Assembly: GCA_019247865.1 (NCBI GenBank)
Contig: JAFBAJ010000204.1
Location: forward strand, 1-8,637
From: Acidobacteriota bacterium
Lineage (GTDB): Bacteria > Acidobacteriota > Blastocatellia > Pyrinomonadales > Pyrinomonadaceae
Direction: 5' to 3'
DNA length: 8,637 bases
Shown here: positions 1 through 5,801 of the stretch, piece after piece
How the letters are laid out: the number at the start of each line of letters is the position of its first letter
How positions within the stretch are numbered: position 1 is the stretch's first letter
Translations under genes and position numbers: made by a program
Notes under the pieces: model-generated
What the model was told of the DNA's origin: nothing
The model's input: the letters and a program-made list of their open reading frames with translations, nothing else
The model's database searches: none

Positions 1-201
1 GCTGTTGAGCTGCACGCTTGCGACCTGTCCCTCGGCATGCACGCCCGCGTCCGTCCGCCCGGAGCCATGCACCGTCACCTCGCGCCCGTCGAGCAGAGAC
101 AGCACGCGCGCCAGCTCTCCCTGCACAGTCCGCAAACCGTCCTGCACCTGCCACCCGTGAAAATCCGTCCCGTCGTATTGCAGCGTCAGCCTGTAATTCA
201 T
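1..201 (-). CDS. truA: tRNA pseudouridine(38-40) synthase TruA, 5' part
   Basis: This is the first 67 codons of a gene that runs off the left edge; it starts with ATG at 201-199. TruA converts uridines 38-40 of the tRNA anticodon stem-loop to pseudouridine in the cytoplasm. The visible N-terminus has the family's opening strand ([18 protein letters not shown]), the '[10 protein letters not shown]' helix, and the signature GRTDAGVH, in which Asp51 matches the catalytic Asp60 of E. coli TruA. Its ATG overlaps the TGA of pyrE (tcat on the plus strand at 198-201), so translation is probably coupled to pyrE and no separate promoter is expected. The C-terminal three quarters lies outside the window, so integrity cannot be judged. 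Identification rests on the motif and is firm. Confidence 0.95.
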   Translation of the reverse strand, partial: MNYRLTLQYDGTDFHGWQVQDGLRTVQGELARVLSLLDGREVTVHGSGRTDAGVHAEGQVASVQLNS

Positions 202-776
202 ACGGCTTTTCTGCTTCCGGGCTTCACCGCCTCTTCGCCTCTGGCGCAGGCTTCGCAGGAGGCCGGAGCGACTGAGGGGACTTCGAGCGTGGCGAGCGCG
301 ACGCGCGCGAGCCCGACATCTGCGCGTCCGGCCGAGCGGTCAATGATCGAGGCCGCGCCGACGATGCGCGCGCCTGCGCCGGTCAGCGCCTCTATCGTCT
401 CGCGCGTCGAGCCGCCCGTCGTGATCACGTCTTCGACCACCAGCACGCTCTCGCCCGGCCGCACAGTGAAGCCCCTGCGCAGCGTCATCCTTCCGTCTGC
501 ATCGCGCTCTGTCCAGATAAACCTCGCGCCGAGCGAGCGCGCCACTTCGTAACCGATGACGAGGCCGCCGATGGCCGGCGCGGCGACCGTCTCGATGCGC
601 TGCCCCTGAAAGTGCTGCGCGAGGGCGCGGCCGAAGGCTTCCGCTTCCGCCGGGTGTTGCAGGACGAGCGCGCATTGCAGATAGACTGAGCTGTGCAGCC
701 CGCTCGACAGCACGAAGTGGCCTTCGAGCAGCGCGCCCGTGCGTTTGAATCTCTCGATCACCTCTGCGGCTTCCAC
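198..776 (-). CDS. pyrE: Orotate phosphoribosyltransferase PyrE (Thermus-type)
   Basis: PyrE transfers ribose-5-phosphate from PRPP to orotate, giving OMP in de novo pyrimidine synthesis (cytoplasm). The 192-residue product has the start region '[16 protein letters not shown]', the AAPAIGG loop near residues 65-71, and the PRPP-binding signature [13 protein letters not shown] at 111-123. The C-terminus carries a CxxC pair (Cys174, Cys177) followed by 'EEAVKPGSR', which resembles the 'CPLC...PLVKPGSR' tail I recall from the Thermus/archaeal PyrE subfamily. The start is GTG at 776-774: an AGGAG sits 9 bases upstream (790-786) and an in-frame TGA at 794-792 blocks anything longer. The stop overlaps the truA start by ATGA. 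No convincing sigma70 promoter was found upstream. Family identification is secure; only the start codon is slightly open (another GTG lies five codons in). Confidence 0.96.
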   Translation of the reverse strand: MEAAEVIERFKRTGALLEGHFVLSSGLHSSVYLQCALVLQHPAEAEAFGRALAQHFQGQRIETVAAPAIGGLVIGYEVARSLGARFIWTERDADGRMTLRRGFTVRPGESVLVVEDVITTGGSTRETIEALTGAGARIVGAASIIDRSAGRADVGLARVALATLEVPSVAPASCEACARGEEAVKPGSRKAV

Positions 777-785
777 CAGCTTCTT

Positions 786-790
786 CTCCT
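786..790 (-). promoter_or_regulatory. Ribosome binding site of pyrE
   Basis: AGGAG on the minus strand, followed by 9 bases and then GTG at 776-774. It decides in favour of this non-ATG start, because the reading frame closes at the TGA at 794-792 just upstream. Confidence 0.7.
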
Positions 791-841
791 GTCAAACCGT
801 TCAATCGTATCGTGCGCGAGTCAAAACCTTTGCCCGCGCCG

Positions 842-853
842 GGAAAACTTTCC
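842..853. other. Short inverted repeat in the pyrE/exonuclease divergent region
   Basis: GGAAA-AC-TTTCC is a 5+5 inverted repeat with a 2-base centre, inside the 172-base gap between two divergent genes. It could be an operator half-site pair, but a repeat this short is easily found by chance. Nothing else in the gap beyond the -10 at 933-940 and the pyrE RBS can be supported; two GTCAAA(A)CC copies (791-798, 820-828) are noted only as a weak direct repeat. Confidence 0.15.
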
Positions 854-929
854 TACACATACGGGCCGCGCCGTCGCCCCGGTTCTCAGCAGAGAGTATC
901 ACGTTCAAACTTTATTATTGATGCCGGTC

Positions 930-940
930 TGCTATACAAT
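930..940 (+). promoter_or_regulatory. Probable -10 element of the exonuclease gene, implying a very short leader
   Basis: TGCTATACAAT contains an extended -10 (TG-C-TATACA, 933-938) or, shifted by two, TACAAT (935-940, five of six consensus bases). The -35 region (about 910-917, TTTATT/TTATTA) is poor. Either reading puts the transcription start at about 944-949, while the only available start codon is ATG at 949-951 with no Shine-Dalgarno, so the message may be leaderless. The -10 is seen; the start site is inferred. Confidence 0.5.
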
Positions 941-948
941 GCGCGGTA

Positions 949-1758
949 ATGGAAGTCCGGCATAACCTCGTTTCCGACTCCCCCCTTGTCCAGGAGACCG
1001 TCGAAATTCTTCGCGTCTGCGGCGGACGAGCGCCTGCAGCGGACATCGCAGACCTCGTCCTGAAACTTTCGGACATAGAGGTTGAGCTGGCCGCGCTGCT
1101 CGTCGCAGACATGATTAAGGATGATCACCGTTTGCGCGTGCGCGACGGCGCGATGGTCGAGCTCCTGTGCGATGACGGCGAAGCGCGCCTGCTGCATGAA
1201 TCGGATTTCGTCGTCGTCGATCTGGAGACGACCGGAGCCAAAACGCCGCCCTGCCGCATCACTGAGATCGGAGCGTATCGCGTCAGCCAGGGCCGGATCG
1301 TCGAAGAGTTTCAGACGCTCGTCAATCCGGAGACGCAGATTCCGCCCTTCATCGTCAACCTGACGGGCATCACGAACCAGATGGTCAAGGACGCGCCGCT
1401 GTTTGCGGAGGTCGCGCCGCTGTGGCTCGACTTTGCGCGTGACGCAGTGCTCGTCGCGCACAACGCCGCGTTCGACGTGCGCTTTTTGAATCACGAGCTG
1501 TCGCGCGTCTTTCCCGGACGCCGGATGGCGAACTCGCACCTCTGCACGGTCGTCCTCTCGCGCCGCATCTTTCCGGGTCTTTTGAACTACCGCCTGCAAA
1601 CCGTCGCGGAGCATTTCTCGATCACGATCAGCAATCGCCATCGCGCGGGCGGCGACGCGCGCGCCACCGCCGAAATCTTCCTGCACATGCTCCAGCGCAT
1701 GAACGAGCACGGCATCCGCGACTTAGCTTCTGCCAGACAGTTCAAGCTCAACGCTTAA
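949..1758 (+). CDS. DnaQ-like DEDDh 3'-5' exonuclease with N-terminal extension
   Basis: The 269-residue protein is a 3'-5' exonuclease of the DNA polymerase III epsilon (DnaQ) superfamily. All five catalytic residues are present: Asp91 and Glu93 in VVVDLETTG (ExoI), Asp176 in HNAAFDVRFL (ExoII), and His231 and Asp236 in HRAGGDARAT (ExoIII, the 'h' type). The exonuclease domain covers about residues 85-255. Residues 1-80 form a separate, mostly helical segment ending in an 'RLRVRDGAMVELL' hairpin, compatible with a winged-helix fold. It may act in proofreading, repair or RNA/DNA trimming; being a stand-alone protein without polymerase, helicase or GIY-YIG domain, its role is not fixed by sequence. 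Start: an upstream in-frame TGA (919-921) leaves ATG 949 as the only reasonable choice. It is convergent with the VTT gene across an inverted repeat. Confidence 0.9.
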   Translation: MEVRHNLVSDSPLVQETVEILRVCGGRAPAADIADLVLKLSDIEVELAALLVADMIKDDHRLRVRDGAMVELLCDDGEARLLHESDFVVVDLETTGAKTPPCRITEIGAYRVSQGRIVEEFQTLVNPETQIPPFIVNLTGITNQMVKDAPLFAEVAPLWLDFARDAVLVAHNAAFDVRFLNHELSRVFPGRRMANSHLCTVVLSRRIFPGLLNYRLQTVAEHFSITISNRHRAGGDARATAEIFLHMLQRMNEHGIRDLASARQFKLNA

Positions 1759-1762
1759 TTCA

Positions 1763-1840
1763 GCCACAGCGGACCCAGAGCGCACAGAGGTCTTAAATGG
1801 TCTGAATTTTCCCCTCTGTGTCCTCTGTGTTCTCTGTGGC
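1763..1840. repeat. GCCACAG-type imperfect inverted repeat (element 1), possible bidirectional terminator
   Basis: The left arm 1763-1790 and right arm 1813-1840 are 28 bases each and complementary at 23 of 28 positions, with a 22-base loop. Both arms are made of GCCACAG/CACAGAG units. The element lies between the convergent exonuclease and VTT genes, so it could fold in either transcript and help termination, though there is no clear U-run. It starts 4 bases after the exonuclease stop. The VTT stop codon (TAA, 1795-1793) lies in the loop, so the right arm is translated. Related arms occur at 4253-4318 and 5802-5897. Confidence 0.85.
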
Positions 1841-2458
1841 TAAGCCTTCCTTAAATCGCTTGCGATTCTTCAGGAAACGGCGCGTGACGAAAACCATCAC
1901 GATGAGCACGGCGAGGCCGAGGCCGATGAACGGATAGTAACGCGTGAGCAGCTCTTTCGCCTGCGCGCCGTAATGCGCCGCGAGATAGCCTTCGAGCAGG
2001 TAACGGAAGGCGCGACCGGCCGCGACTGCGATGGCGAAGCGCCACACGTTGACGCGAAAGACGCCCGCCGAGATGACGAAGAGCTTGAACGGAAAGGGCG
2101 GCGGCAGGAGCGAAGCGATCAGCACCGAGAGCATGTCGTAACGATCCATCAGCTCTTTGACGCGCGCCTGCTTTTTCGGGGAAAAGCGTTCGAGCGCGCG
2201 TCTTCCGGCGCGCTGCGAGATGTAATAGAGAATGACGCAGCCCACCGTCGAGCCGACCGTCGCCGCCGCCGCATAGAGAAGCATCCAGGACGGATGCGCC
2301 GCCGTCAGCAGCAGCATCACCGCGTCCGGCCCGCCCGCCATCGGAATCAGCGCCGAATCCAGAAGCGCGATCGCAAACAGCCCGAACGGCCCGTACGCGA
2401 TTAAGTATTTCGAGATCGCCGACAACCCGTTCGCGATCTTATGCCAGAGCCATTTCAA
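1793..2458 (-). CDS. VTT/DedA-like (YqaA-type) membrane protein, second of a tandem pair
   Basis: A 221-residue polytopic inner-membrane protein. Hydrophobic stretches lie at about 18-52, 58-81, 108-132, 138-163 and 175-193. The family-type block is LLPPPFPFKLFVISAGV (117-133) followed by 'GRAFRYLLEGYLAAHYG', with the earlier re-entrant-like 'LLDSALIPMAGGPD'. VTT/DedA proteins are linked to lipid scrambling or flipping and membrane homeostasis; the exact substrate here is unknown. The start is TTG at 2458-2456; a TAA two codons upstream prevents extension except to a rare ATT. An AAGGG (2478-2474) lies upstream at a rather long 15 bases. It follows the paralogue by 28 bases, so the two are very likely co-transcribed. 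Odd point: residues 207-216 (ATENTEDTEG) are encoded by an arm of the neighbouring repeat, so the tail is probably acquired, not conserved. Confidence 0.88.
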   Translation of the reverse strand: MKWLWHKIANGLSAISKYLIAYGPFGLFAIALLDSALIPMAGGPDAVMLLLTAAHPSWMLLYAAAATVGSTVGCVILYYISQRAGRRALERFSPKKQARVKELMDRYDMLSVLIASLLPPPFPFKLFVISAGVFRVNVWRFAIAVAAGRAFRYLLEGYLAAHYGAQAKELLTRYYPFIGLGLAVLIVMVFVTRRFLKNRKRFKEGLATENTEDTEGKIQTI

Positions 2459-2486
2459 AATTTATGATTCAATCCCTTCAAATAAA

Positions 2487-3176
2487 TTACGGCTGCGCCT
2501 GCGCCGCATCTTTCTTCAGCTCGCTCTCCGCCAGTTCGGCGCGCGGCCGCCGGCGATGCTGTATGACGTAAACGGTCAGGCCGGCGAACGAGATGAGGAG
2601 AAATGCGCCGAGAATTGCCGCGCCGTACTTCTTGATAAATTCAAGCACATGCTCGCCGTAAAAGACAGCCAGCACGCCTTCGATGTAATAGCGCAAACTG
2701 CGCGCGATGAGCACCGTCAGGACGAAACGCCAGCGCGGATATTCGAGCGCCCCGGCGGTCGCCACGAAAATCTTGAACGGCATCGGCGGCGGCAGGAGCG
2801 CCGGGACGGCTATCGCCAGAAACCCGAAGCGTGCGTAAGCGCGCTCGACCCGCTCGATGTGCTCCGTGCGAAAGCGCCGGCGCAGGACGGCCTGTCCTCC
2901 GCGACGCAGGATGGCGTAGAGCAGCATACATCCGATGACCGAACCGGCGGCGGCGAACAAAGGAAAATAGAAGACCGCCTTGTGGTCTGTCGCGCAGCGC
3001 ATCACGACCAGATAGTCGTTGATTTCGGGAAGCGAGAGGAGCGAAGAATCAAGCGCGCCGATGACGATCATCGCGGGCGCGGCGACGTACATCGGCACGC
3101 CGATGATGAACTGCTCCAGCCACGTCACGAGGTTGGCGAACGATTGCTGAACCCAATGATAAGCGTCGCCGAACAT
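2487..3176 (-). CDS. VTT/DedA-like membrane protein, first of a tandem pair
   Basis: A 229-residue polytopic membrane protein, paralogous to the next gene. Over a 48-residue block (127-174 here, 117-164 there) about half of the residues are identical, including LLPPPxPFK, the AG pair, WRF and RY..EG.LA..YG. The N-terminal half has 'VIGALDSSLLSLPEINDYLVVM' (38-59) and a hydrophobic 'FPLFAAAGSVIGCMLLYAIL' (71-90). Inferred role: lipid or small-molecule movement in the inner membrane, as for other VTT proteins. The C-terminal 20 residues are charged and probably cytoplasmic. I chose ATG 3176-3174 (MFGDAYHW); a frame open to GTG at 3218 would add 14 residues coded entirely by the heptamer palindrome and its loop, which is implausible. 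Any ribosome site would have to come from the repeat (GGGACTT just before ATG). Confidence 0.88.
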   Translation of the reverse strand: MFGDAYHWVQQSFANLVTWLEQFIIGVPMYVAAPAMIVIGALDSSLLSLPEINDYLVVMRCATDHKAVFYFPLFAAAGSVIGCMLLYAILRRGGQAVLRRRFRTEHIERVERAYARFGFLAIAVPALLPPPMPFKIFVATAGALEYPRWRFVLTVLIARSLRYYIEGVLAVFYGEHVLEFIKKYGAAILGAFLLISFAGLTVYVIQHRRRPRAELAESELKKDAAQAQP

Positions 3177-3263
3177 AAGTCCCAAGTCCCAAGTCTCAAG
3201 TCTCAAGTCCCAAGTCACGAACCTGTCTTTGACTTGGGACTTGAGACTTGGGACTTGGGACTT
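3177..3263. repeat. Heptamer (AAGTCCC/AAGTCTC) tandem repeat forming a long palindrome
   Basis: The left arm (3177-3216) is 5.7 copies of a 7-base unit in the order CCC, CCC, CTC, CTC, CCC, partial. The right arm (3231-3263) is the exact reverse complement of the left arm with one TCTCAAG unit removed: 24 outer and 9 inner bases pair perfectly. The loop is 14 bases (3217-3230). The element takes up 87 of the 90 bases between the outer-membrane-protein stop (TAA, 3269-3267) and the VTT ATG (3176-3174). It would fold into a very stable hairpin in the mRNA, which could reduce read-through from the upstream gene or protect its 3' end. The structure is read directly from the sequence; the function is inferred. 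Confidence 0.95.
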
Positions 3264-3266
3264 AAA

Positions 3267-4157
3267 TTATTTCGCCGGAGTGAACACGCTCTTCGTGTCG
3301 TATGTGACGCCGAAGGTGACGCCTGAGCGGGGGCTAAATTCCGAGAGCCCGGCGATGCCCGCAATGTCGAAGCGCAGGCCGCTGGCCTTGATCTGCAGGC
3401 CCAGCCGCGCCTCGCTCTGCGATTCCGTGCCGAGCGGCGCACGGCCGTTGCGCGTGTTGGCGCGGCCGTTGATCTCCGCCGCGAGATTGAACTGCCGGTG
3501 TATTCGGAAGATGCCCGCGATGCCGTAGAGCAGCACGTCGTTCTGCGTAAAATCTTCGAGCGGCGCGGTCAGGATTCCGATGCCCAGATTGCCGAAGAGA
3601 TTGACGCGCGCTTCCGTCCCGAATCTTTGCCCGAACTTTTTCCCGACGAGGATCGTGCCGAAGGCGTTGGTCTGATTGACGCCGATGCCGCGCGCCTGAT
3701 TCGAGTTCGGCAGTTGGACGCCGAGCCGGAAGCCCAGAGAAGGGCCGTTCCGCGTCTCCGCGCGGAGCTTGATCTTGGTCGAGAGCGTGAAGTCACCCGT
3801 GTCGTTGGTCGTCGTCGTGCCCGGCGTAAAGCCTAACTGGATCGGCGACGGCACGGTCTGCCGGTTCACGCTGAGGACGTTCTGCGCCACGCCTTCGATC
3901 TGAAACTCGACGTTCGGCGAGAGCCCGATCGAGACGCCGATCACGCCGACGCGCGTCAGGTCGCCCTGCAAACCCGCGAGCGGAAACTTTGCGTCCTGCA
4001 GAAAATCTATGCCCGCCTCAATACGCAACGAGCCGGGCGGAATGATGTCCACATCCTCCGTGATCAAAGGACGCTGCTGCGCCTCCGCGACCAGACCGCA
4101 GACGAGGGCGCACGACACCAAGAGGCAGACTCGTAAAAAAGTTTTAAGCAGGGACAT
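3267..4157 (-). CDS. Secreted, probable beta-barrel outer-membrane protein
   Basis: A 296-residue exported protein. The N-terminus (MSLLKTFLRVCLLVSCALVCGLVAEA) is a classic signal peptide with AEA before QQRPL, so cleavage is likely after Ala26. The mature part is rich in alternating polar/hydrophobic strands with Gly/aromatic/Asn turns ('FGTEARVNLFGNLGIGI', 'GLQIKASGLRFDIAGIAGL'), as in barrels annotated as transporters or of the Phenol_MetA_deg kind; I could not assign a family with certainty. The acidic 'LITEDVDIIPPGSLRIEAGIDF' start of the mature chain resembles those proteins. ATG 4157 was chosen because it opens the signal peptide, has GGAAAA upstream, and lies downstream of the promoter at 4206-4235; a longer frame from 4235 would begin inside that promoter. 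It is followed by the heptamer palindrome and the VTT pair in the same direction. No specific substrate can be inferred. Confidence 0.75.
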   Translation of the reverse strand: MSLLKTFLRVCLLVSCALVCGLVAEAQQRPLITEDVDIIPPGSLRIEAGIDFLQDAKFPLAGLQGDLTRVGVIGVSIGLSPNVEFQIEGVAQNVLSVNRQTVPSPIQLGFTPGTTTTNDTGDFTLSTKIKLRAETRNGPSLGFRLGVQLPNSNQARGIGVNQTNAFGTILVGKKFGQRFGTEARVNLFGNLGIGILTAPLEDFTQNDVLLYGIAGIFRIHRQFNLAAEINGRANTRNGRAPLGTESQSEARLGLQIKASGLRFDIAGIAGLSEFSPRSGVTFGVTYDTKSVFTPAK

Positions 4158-4205
4158 GAAGCTTTTTCCAGAAGACTTTCGCGCAAGCTCAGGAACAACA
4201 CGCGA

Positions 4206-4235
4206 ATTGTAACGGCACATGCGCCGGAGCGTCAA
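4206..4235 (-). promoter_or_regulatory. Sigma70-like promoter of the outer-membrane-protein gene
   Basis: On the minus strand: -35 TTGACG (4235-4230), an 18-base spacer, and -10 TACAAT (4211-4206); each hexamer matches five of six consensus bases. The predicted start is near 4199, giving a leader of about 40 bases before ATG 4157. The spacer contains a near-palindrome, GGCACATGCGCC on the plus strand (4214-4225), with one mismatched pair, possibly an operator. Confidence 0.65.
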
Positions 4236-4252
4236 TGCAAGCCATTAAATTC

Positions 4253-4318
4253 GCCACGGAGCCACAGAGGCACAGAGAAAAATTCATTATCTGCTCTGCG
4301 GCTCTGTGGCTCTGTGGC
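4253..4318. repeat. GCCACAG-type imperfect inverted repeat (element 2)
   Basis: The arms at 4253-4277 and 4294-4318 are 25 bases each, complementary at 22 positions, with a 16-base AT-rich loop. The element lies in the 207-base divergent region between the outer-membrane-protein and aldehyde dehydrogenase genes, ending 46 bases before the dehydrogenase ATG. It shares its unit (GCCACAGAG) with elements 1 and 3. The longest open frame of the dehydrogenase begins with a GTG inside the right arm, which is why that start was rejected. Confidence 0.85.
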
Positions 4319-4342
4319 TAAATCCCCTGCCGAGCTATATGT

Positions 4343-4351
4343 TAATATAAG
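4343..4351 (+). promoter_or_regulatory. Possible -10 region of the aldehyde dehydrogenase gene
   Basis: TAATATAAG stands out as AT-rich in GC-rich DNA. TATAAG (4346-4351) matches five of six -10 bases and TAATAT (4343-4348) is an alternative. No convincing -35 is visible at the right distance. It would give a leader of only about 7-15 bases before ATG 4365, where no Shine-Dalgarno is visible either. Confidence 0.3.
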
Positions 4352-4364
4352 CAGCACATCAATC

Positions 4365-5789
4365 ATGACGACGAAACCTTTGCTCATCGGCGGAGAGTGG
4401 CGGACGACGGACAGCCTGCGTGAGCTGCGCGCGCCTTACACGGGCGAGACGCTGGCGCAGGTCGCTTACGCGTCGCGTGCGGAGGTCGAAGAGGCCATTG
4501 CTGCCGCCGCTTCAGCCGCCGGGGAAATGCGTGCGCTGCCGCGTTATGAGCTGGCGGAAGCATTGCGCCGCATCGCTGATAATCTTGAGGAACGCAAGGA
4601 GGAGTTCGCGCGCACCATCGCGCAGGAGAGTGCGAAGCCCATCAAGGCCGCGCGGGGCGAGACGGATCGCGCCATCGCGACTTTCACCTTTGCCTCGGAA
4701 GAGGCGCGGCGCTTTAGCGGCGAGGTGGTTCCGCTCGACACGCAGGCGCTGGGGCGCGGGCGTTTCGGCTGGACGGAGAGGATTCCGCGCGGCATCGTCT
4801 TCGGCATCACGCCGTTCAACTTTCCGCTCAATCTGGTCGCGCACAAGGTCGCGCCCGCGCTCGCCTCGCGCAACGCGATCATCATCAAGCCGAGCCCGCG
4901 CACGCCGCTCACAGCGCTCCTGCTCGGCGAAGCATTTCTCTCGGCCGGACTCCCGCCGGGCGCGCTCCAGATCGTGCCGATGGAGATTCCGCTGCTCGAC
5001 GTACTGTTCGATGACGAGCGCGTGGCGATGGTCTCTTTCACAGGCAGCGCGGAGGTCGGCTGGAAGCTGCGCGCGCGCGTGCCGCACAAGCAGGTCACGC
5101 TGGAGCTGGGCGGCAACGCGCCGGTCATCGTGGACGAGACGGCGGACATCGAGTATTCCCTCGAACGCTCCGTCACGGCCGCGTTCGGCTACGCCGGTCA
5201 GGTCTGCATCTCCGCGCAACGCTTCCTGCTGCATGAAAGCATCAGCGACGAATGGACTCGGAGCTTTATCGAGCGCGCGCAGAATCTGCGCACGGGCGAT
5301 CCGCTGGATGAAGCGACCGAGCTTTCCGTGATGATCGACGAAGAGGCCGCGCGGCGCGCGGAAGGCTGGGTCAACGAGGCCGTCAGCGCGGGCGCGCGTC
5401 TGCTCTGCGGCGGCACGCGGCGCGGCTCTCTGCTCGAAGCGACGGTGCTGGCGGACGTGCACGACGAGATGCGCGTCGTCTCGGAGGAGGTCTTTGCGCC
5501 GGTCGCGACGGTGCAGACCTTCGGCGACTTCGCGTCGGCTCTGGCCGCAGCCAATCACACGCGCTACGGGCTACAGGCCGGAGTCTTCACACGCGACCTG
5601 TCGCGCGTGCATCAGGCCGCACAAGCTCTGGAGTTCGGCGGCGTGATGATCAACGACGCGCCCGCCTTCCGCGTGGACAATATGCCTTACGGCGGCGTCA
5701 AGCTCTCGGGCGCTGGACGCGAGGGCGTGCGCTACGCGATGGAAGAGATGACCGAGCCGCGCGTCATCGTCGTCGATCCGAACAAGTGA
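4365..5789 (+). CDS. NAD(P)-dependent aldehyde dehydrogenase (ALDH superfamily)
   Basis: A 474-residue cytoplasmic enzyme that oxidises an aldehyde to an acid or acyl product with NAD(P)+. Diagnostic elements: ITPFNFP with Asn152 (transition-state stabilisation), 'IIIKPS' with Lys175 (cofactor binding), SFTGS (224-228), general base Glu247 in LELGGNAP, nucleophile Cys281 in GYAGQVCISAQR, Glu375 in EEVFAP, and the C-terminal PYGGVKLSGAGREG. Length is normal and no key residue is missing. The GYAGQVCISAQR form and general style recall lactaldehyde/phosphonoacetaldehyde/GapN-like members, but the substrate cannot be fixed from sequence. The start is ATG 4365 (MTTKPLLIGGEWR); the frame extends to GTG 4314, but those 17 residues come from a repeat and the promoter-like stretch. 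It is divergent from the outer-membrane-protein gene and in the same direction as the acylase gene, separated by a 138-base gap with a hairpin. Confidence 0.93.
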   Translation: MTTKPLLIGGEWRTTDSLRELRAPYTGETLAQVAYASRAEVEEAIAAAASAAGEMRALPRYELAEALRRIADNLEERKEEFARTIAQESAKPIKAARGETDRAIATFTFASEEARRFSGEVVPLDTQALGRGRFGWTERIPRGIVFGITPFNFPLNLVAHKVAPALASRNAIIIKPSPRTPLTALLLGEAFLSAGLPPGALQIVPMEIPLLDVLFDDERVAMVSFTGSAEVGWKLRARVPHKQVTLELGGNAPVIVDETADIEYSLERSVTAAFGYAGQVCISAQRFLLHESISDEWTRSFIERAQNLRTGDPLDEATELSVMIDEEAARRAEGWVNEAVSAGARLLCGGTRRGSLLEATVLADVHDEMRVVSEEVFAPVATVQTFGDFASALAAANHTRYGLQAGVFTRDLSRVHQAAQALEFGGVMINDAPAFRVDNMPYGGVKLSGAGREGVRYAMEEMTEPRVIVVDPNK

Positions 5790-5801
5790 GTTTAGATTTT
5801 A

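Noticed and set aside
37..552. 171-residue plus-strand open frame over truA and pyrE
   Set aside because: Both minus-strand genes carry catalytic signatures; this frame shows none.
804..824. Promoter for pyrE from TTGACT (824-819) and TACGAT (809-804)
   Set aside because: The spacing is only 9 bases, far short of 16-18; no other good pair was found.
886..1710. Long open frame on the minus strand opposite the exonuclease gene
   Set aside because: The plus-strand frame has all five catalytic residues; the minus-strand translation is rich in Arg/Asp/Val with no recognisable motif, as expected of an antisense frame in GC-rich DNA.
3177..3263. CRISPR-like array
   Set aside because: The units are 7 bases in direct tandem with no spacers, and the arms are inverted; this is a palindromic tandem repeat.
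2556..3326. 256-residue plus-strand open frame across the VTT gene and the heptamer palindrome
   Set aside because: It is a shadow of a well-supported minus-strand membrane protein, and its C-terminal part translates the palindrome (SQVPSLKSQVPS...).
4158..4235. 26-residue N-terminal extension of the outer-membrane protein from a start at 4235
   Set aside because: It would begin at the -35 hexamer and place a charged stretch before a perfect signal peptide that starts at 4157.
4246..4325. Target-site duplication around element 2 (TAAATTC at 4246-4252, TAAATCC at 4319-4325)
   Set aside because: The match is imperfect, and the other two elements show no direct repeats at their ends; element 3 shows inverted, not direct, flanking similarity.
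4314..4364. N-terminal extension of the aldehyde dehydrogenase from GTG 4314
   Set aside because: It starts inside an inverted-repeat arm and crosses a promoter-like stretch; family alignment begins naturally at MTTKPLLIGGEWR.
4512..5558. 348-residue minus-strand open frame inside the aldehyde dehydrogenase gene
   Set aside because: It is antisense to a gene with complete family motifs; the composition is dominated by Arg, Ala and Asp and no domain is visible.
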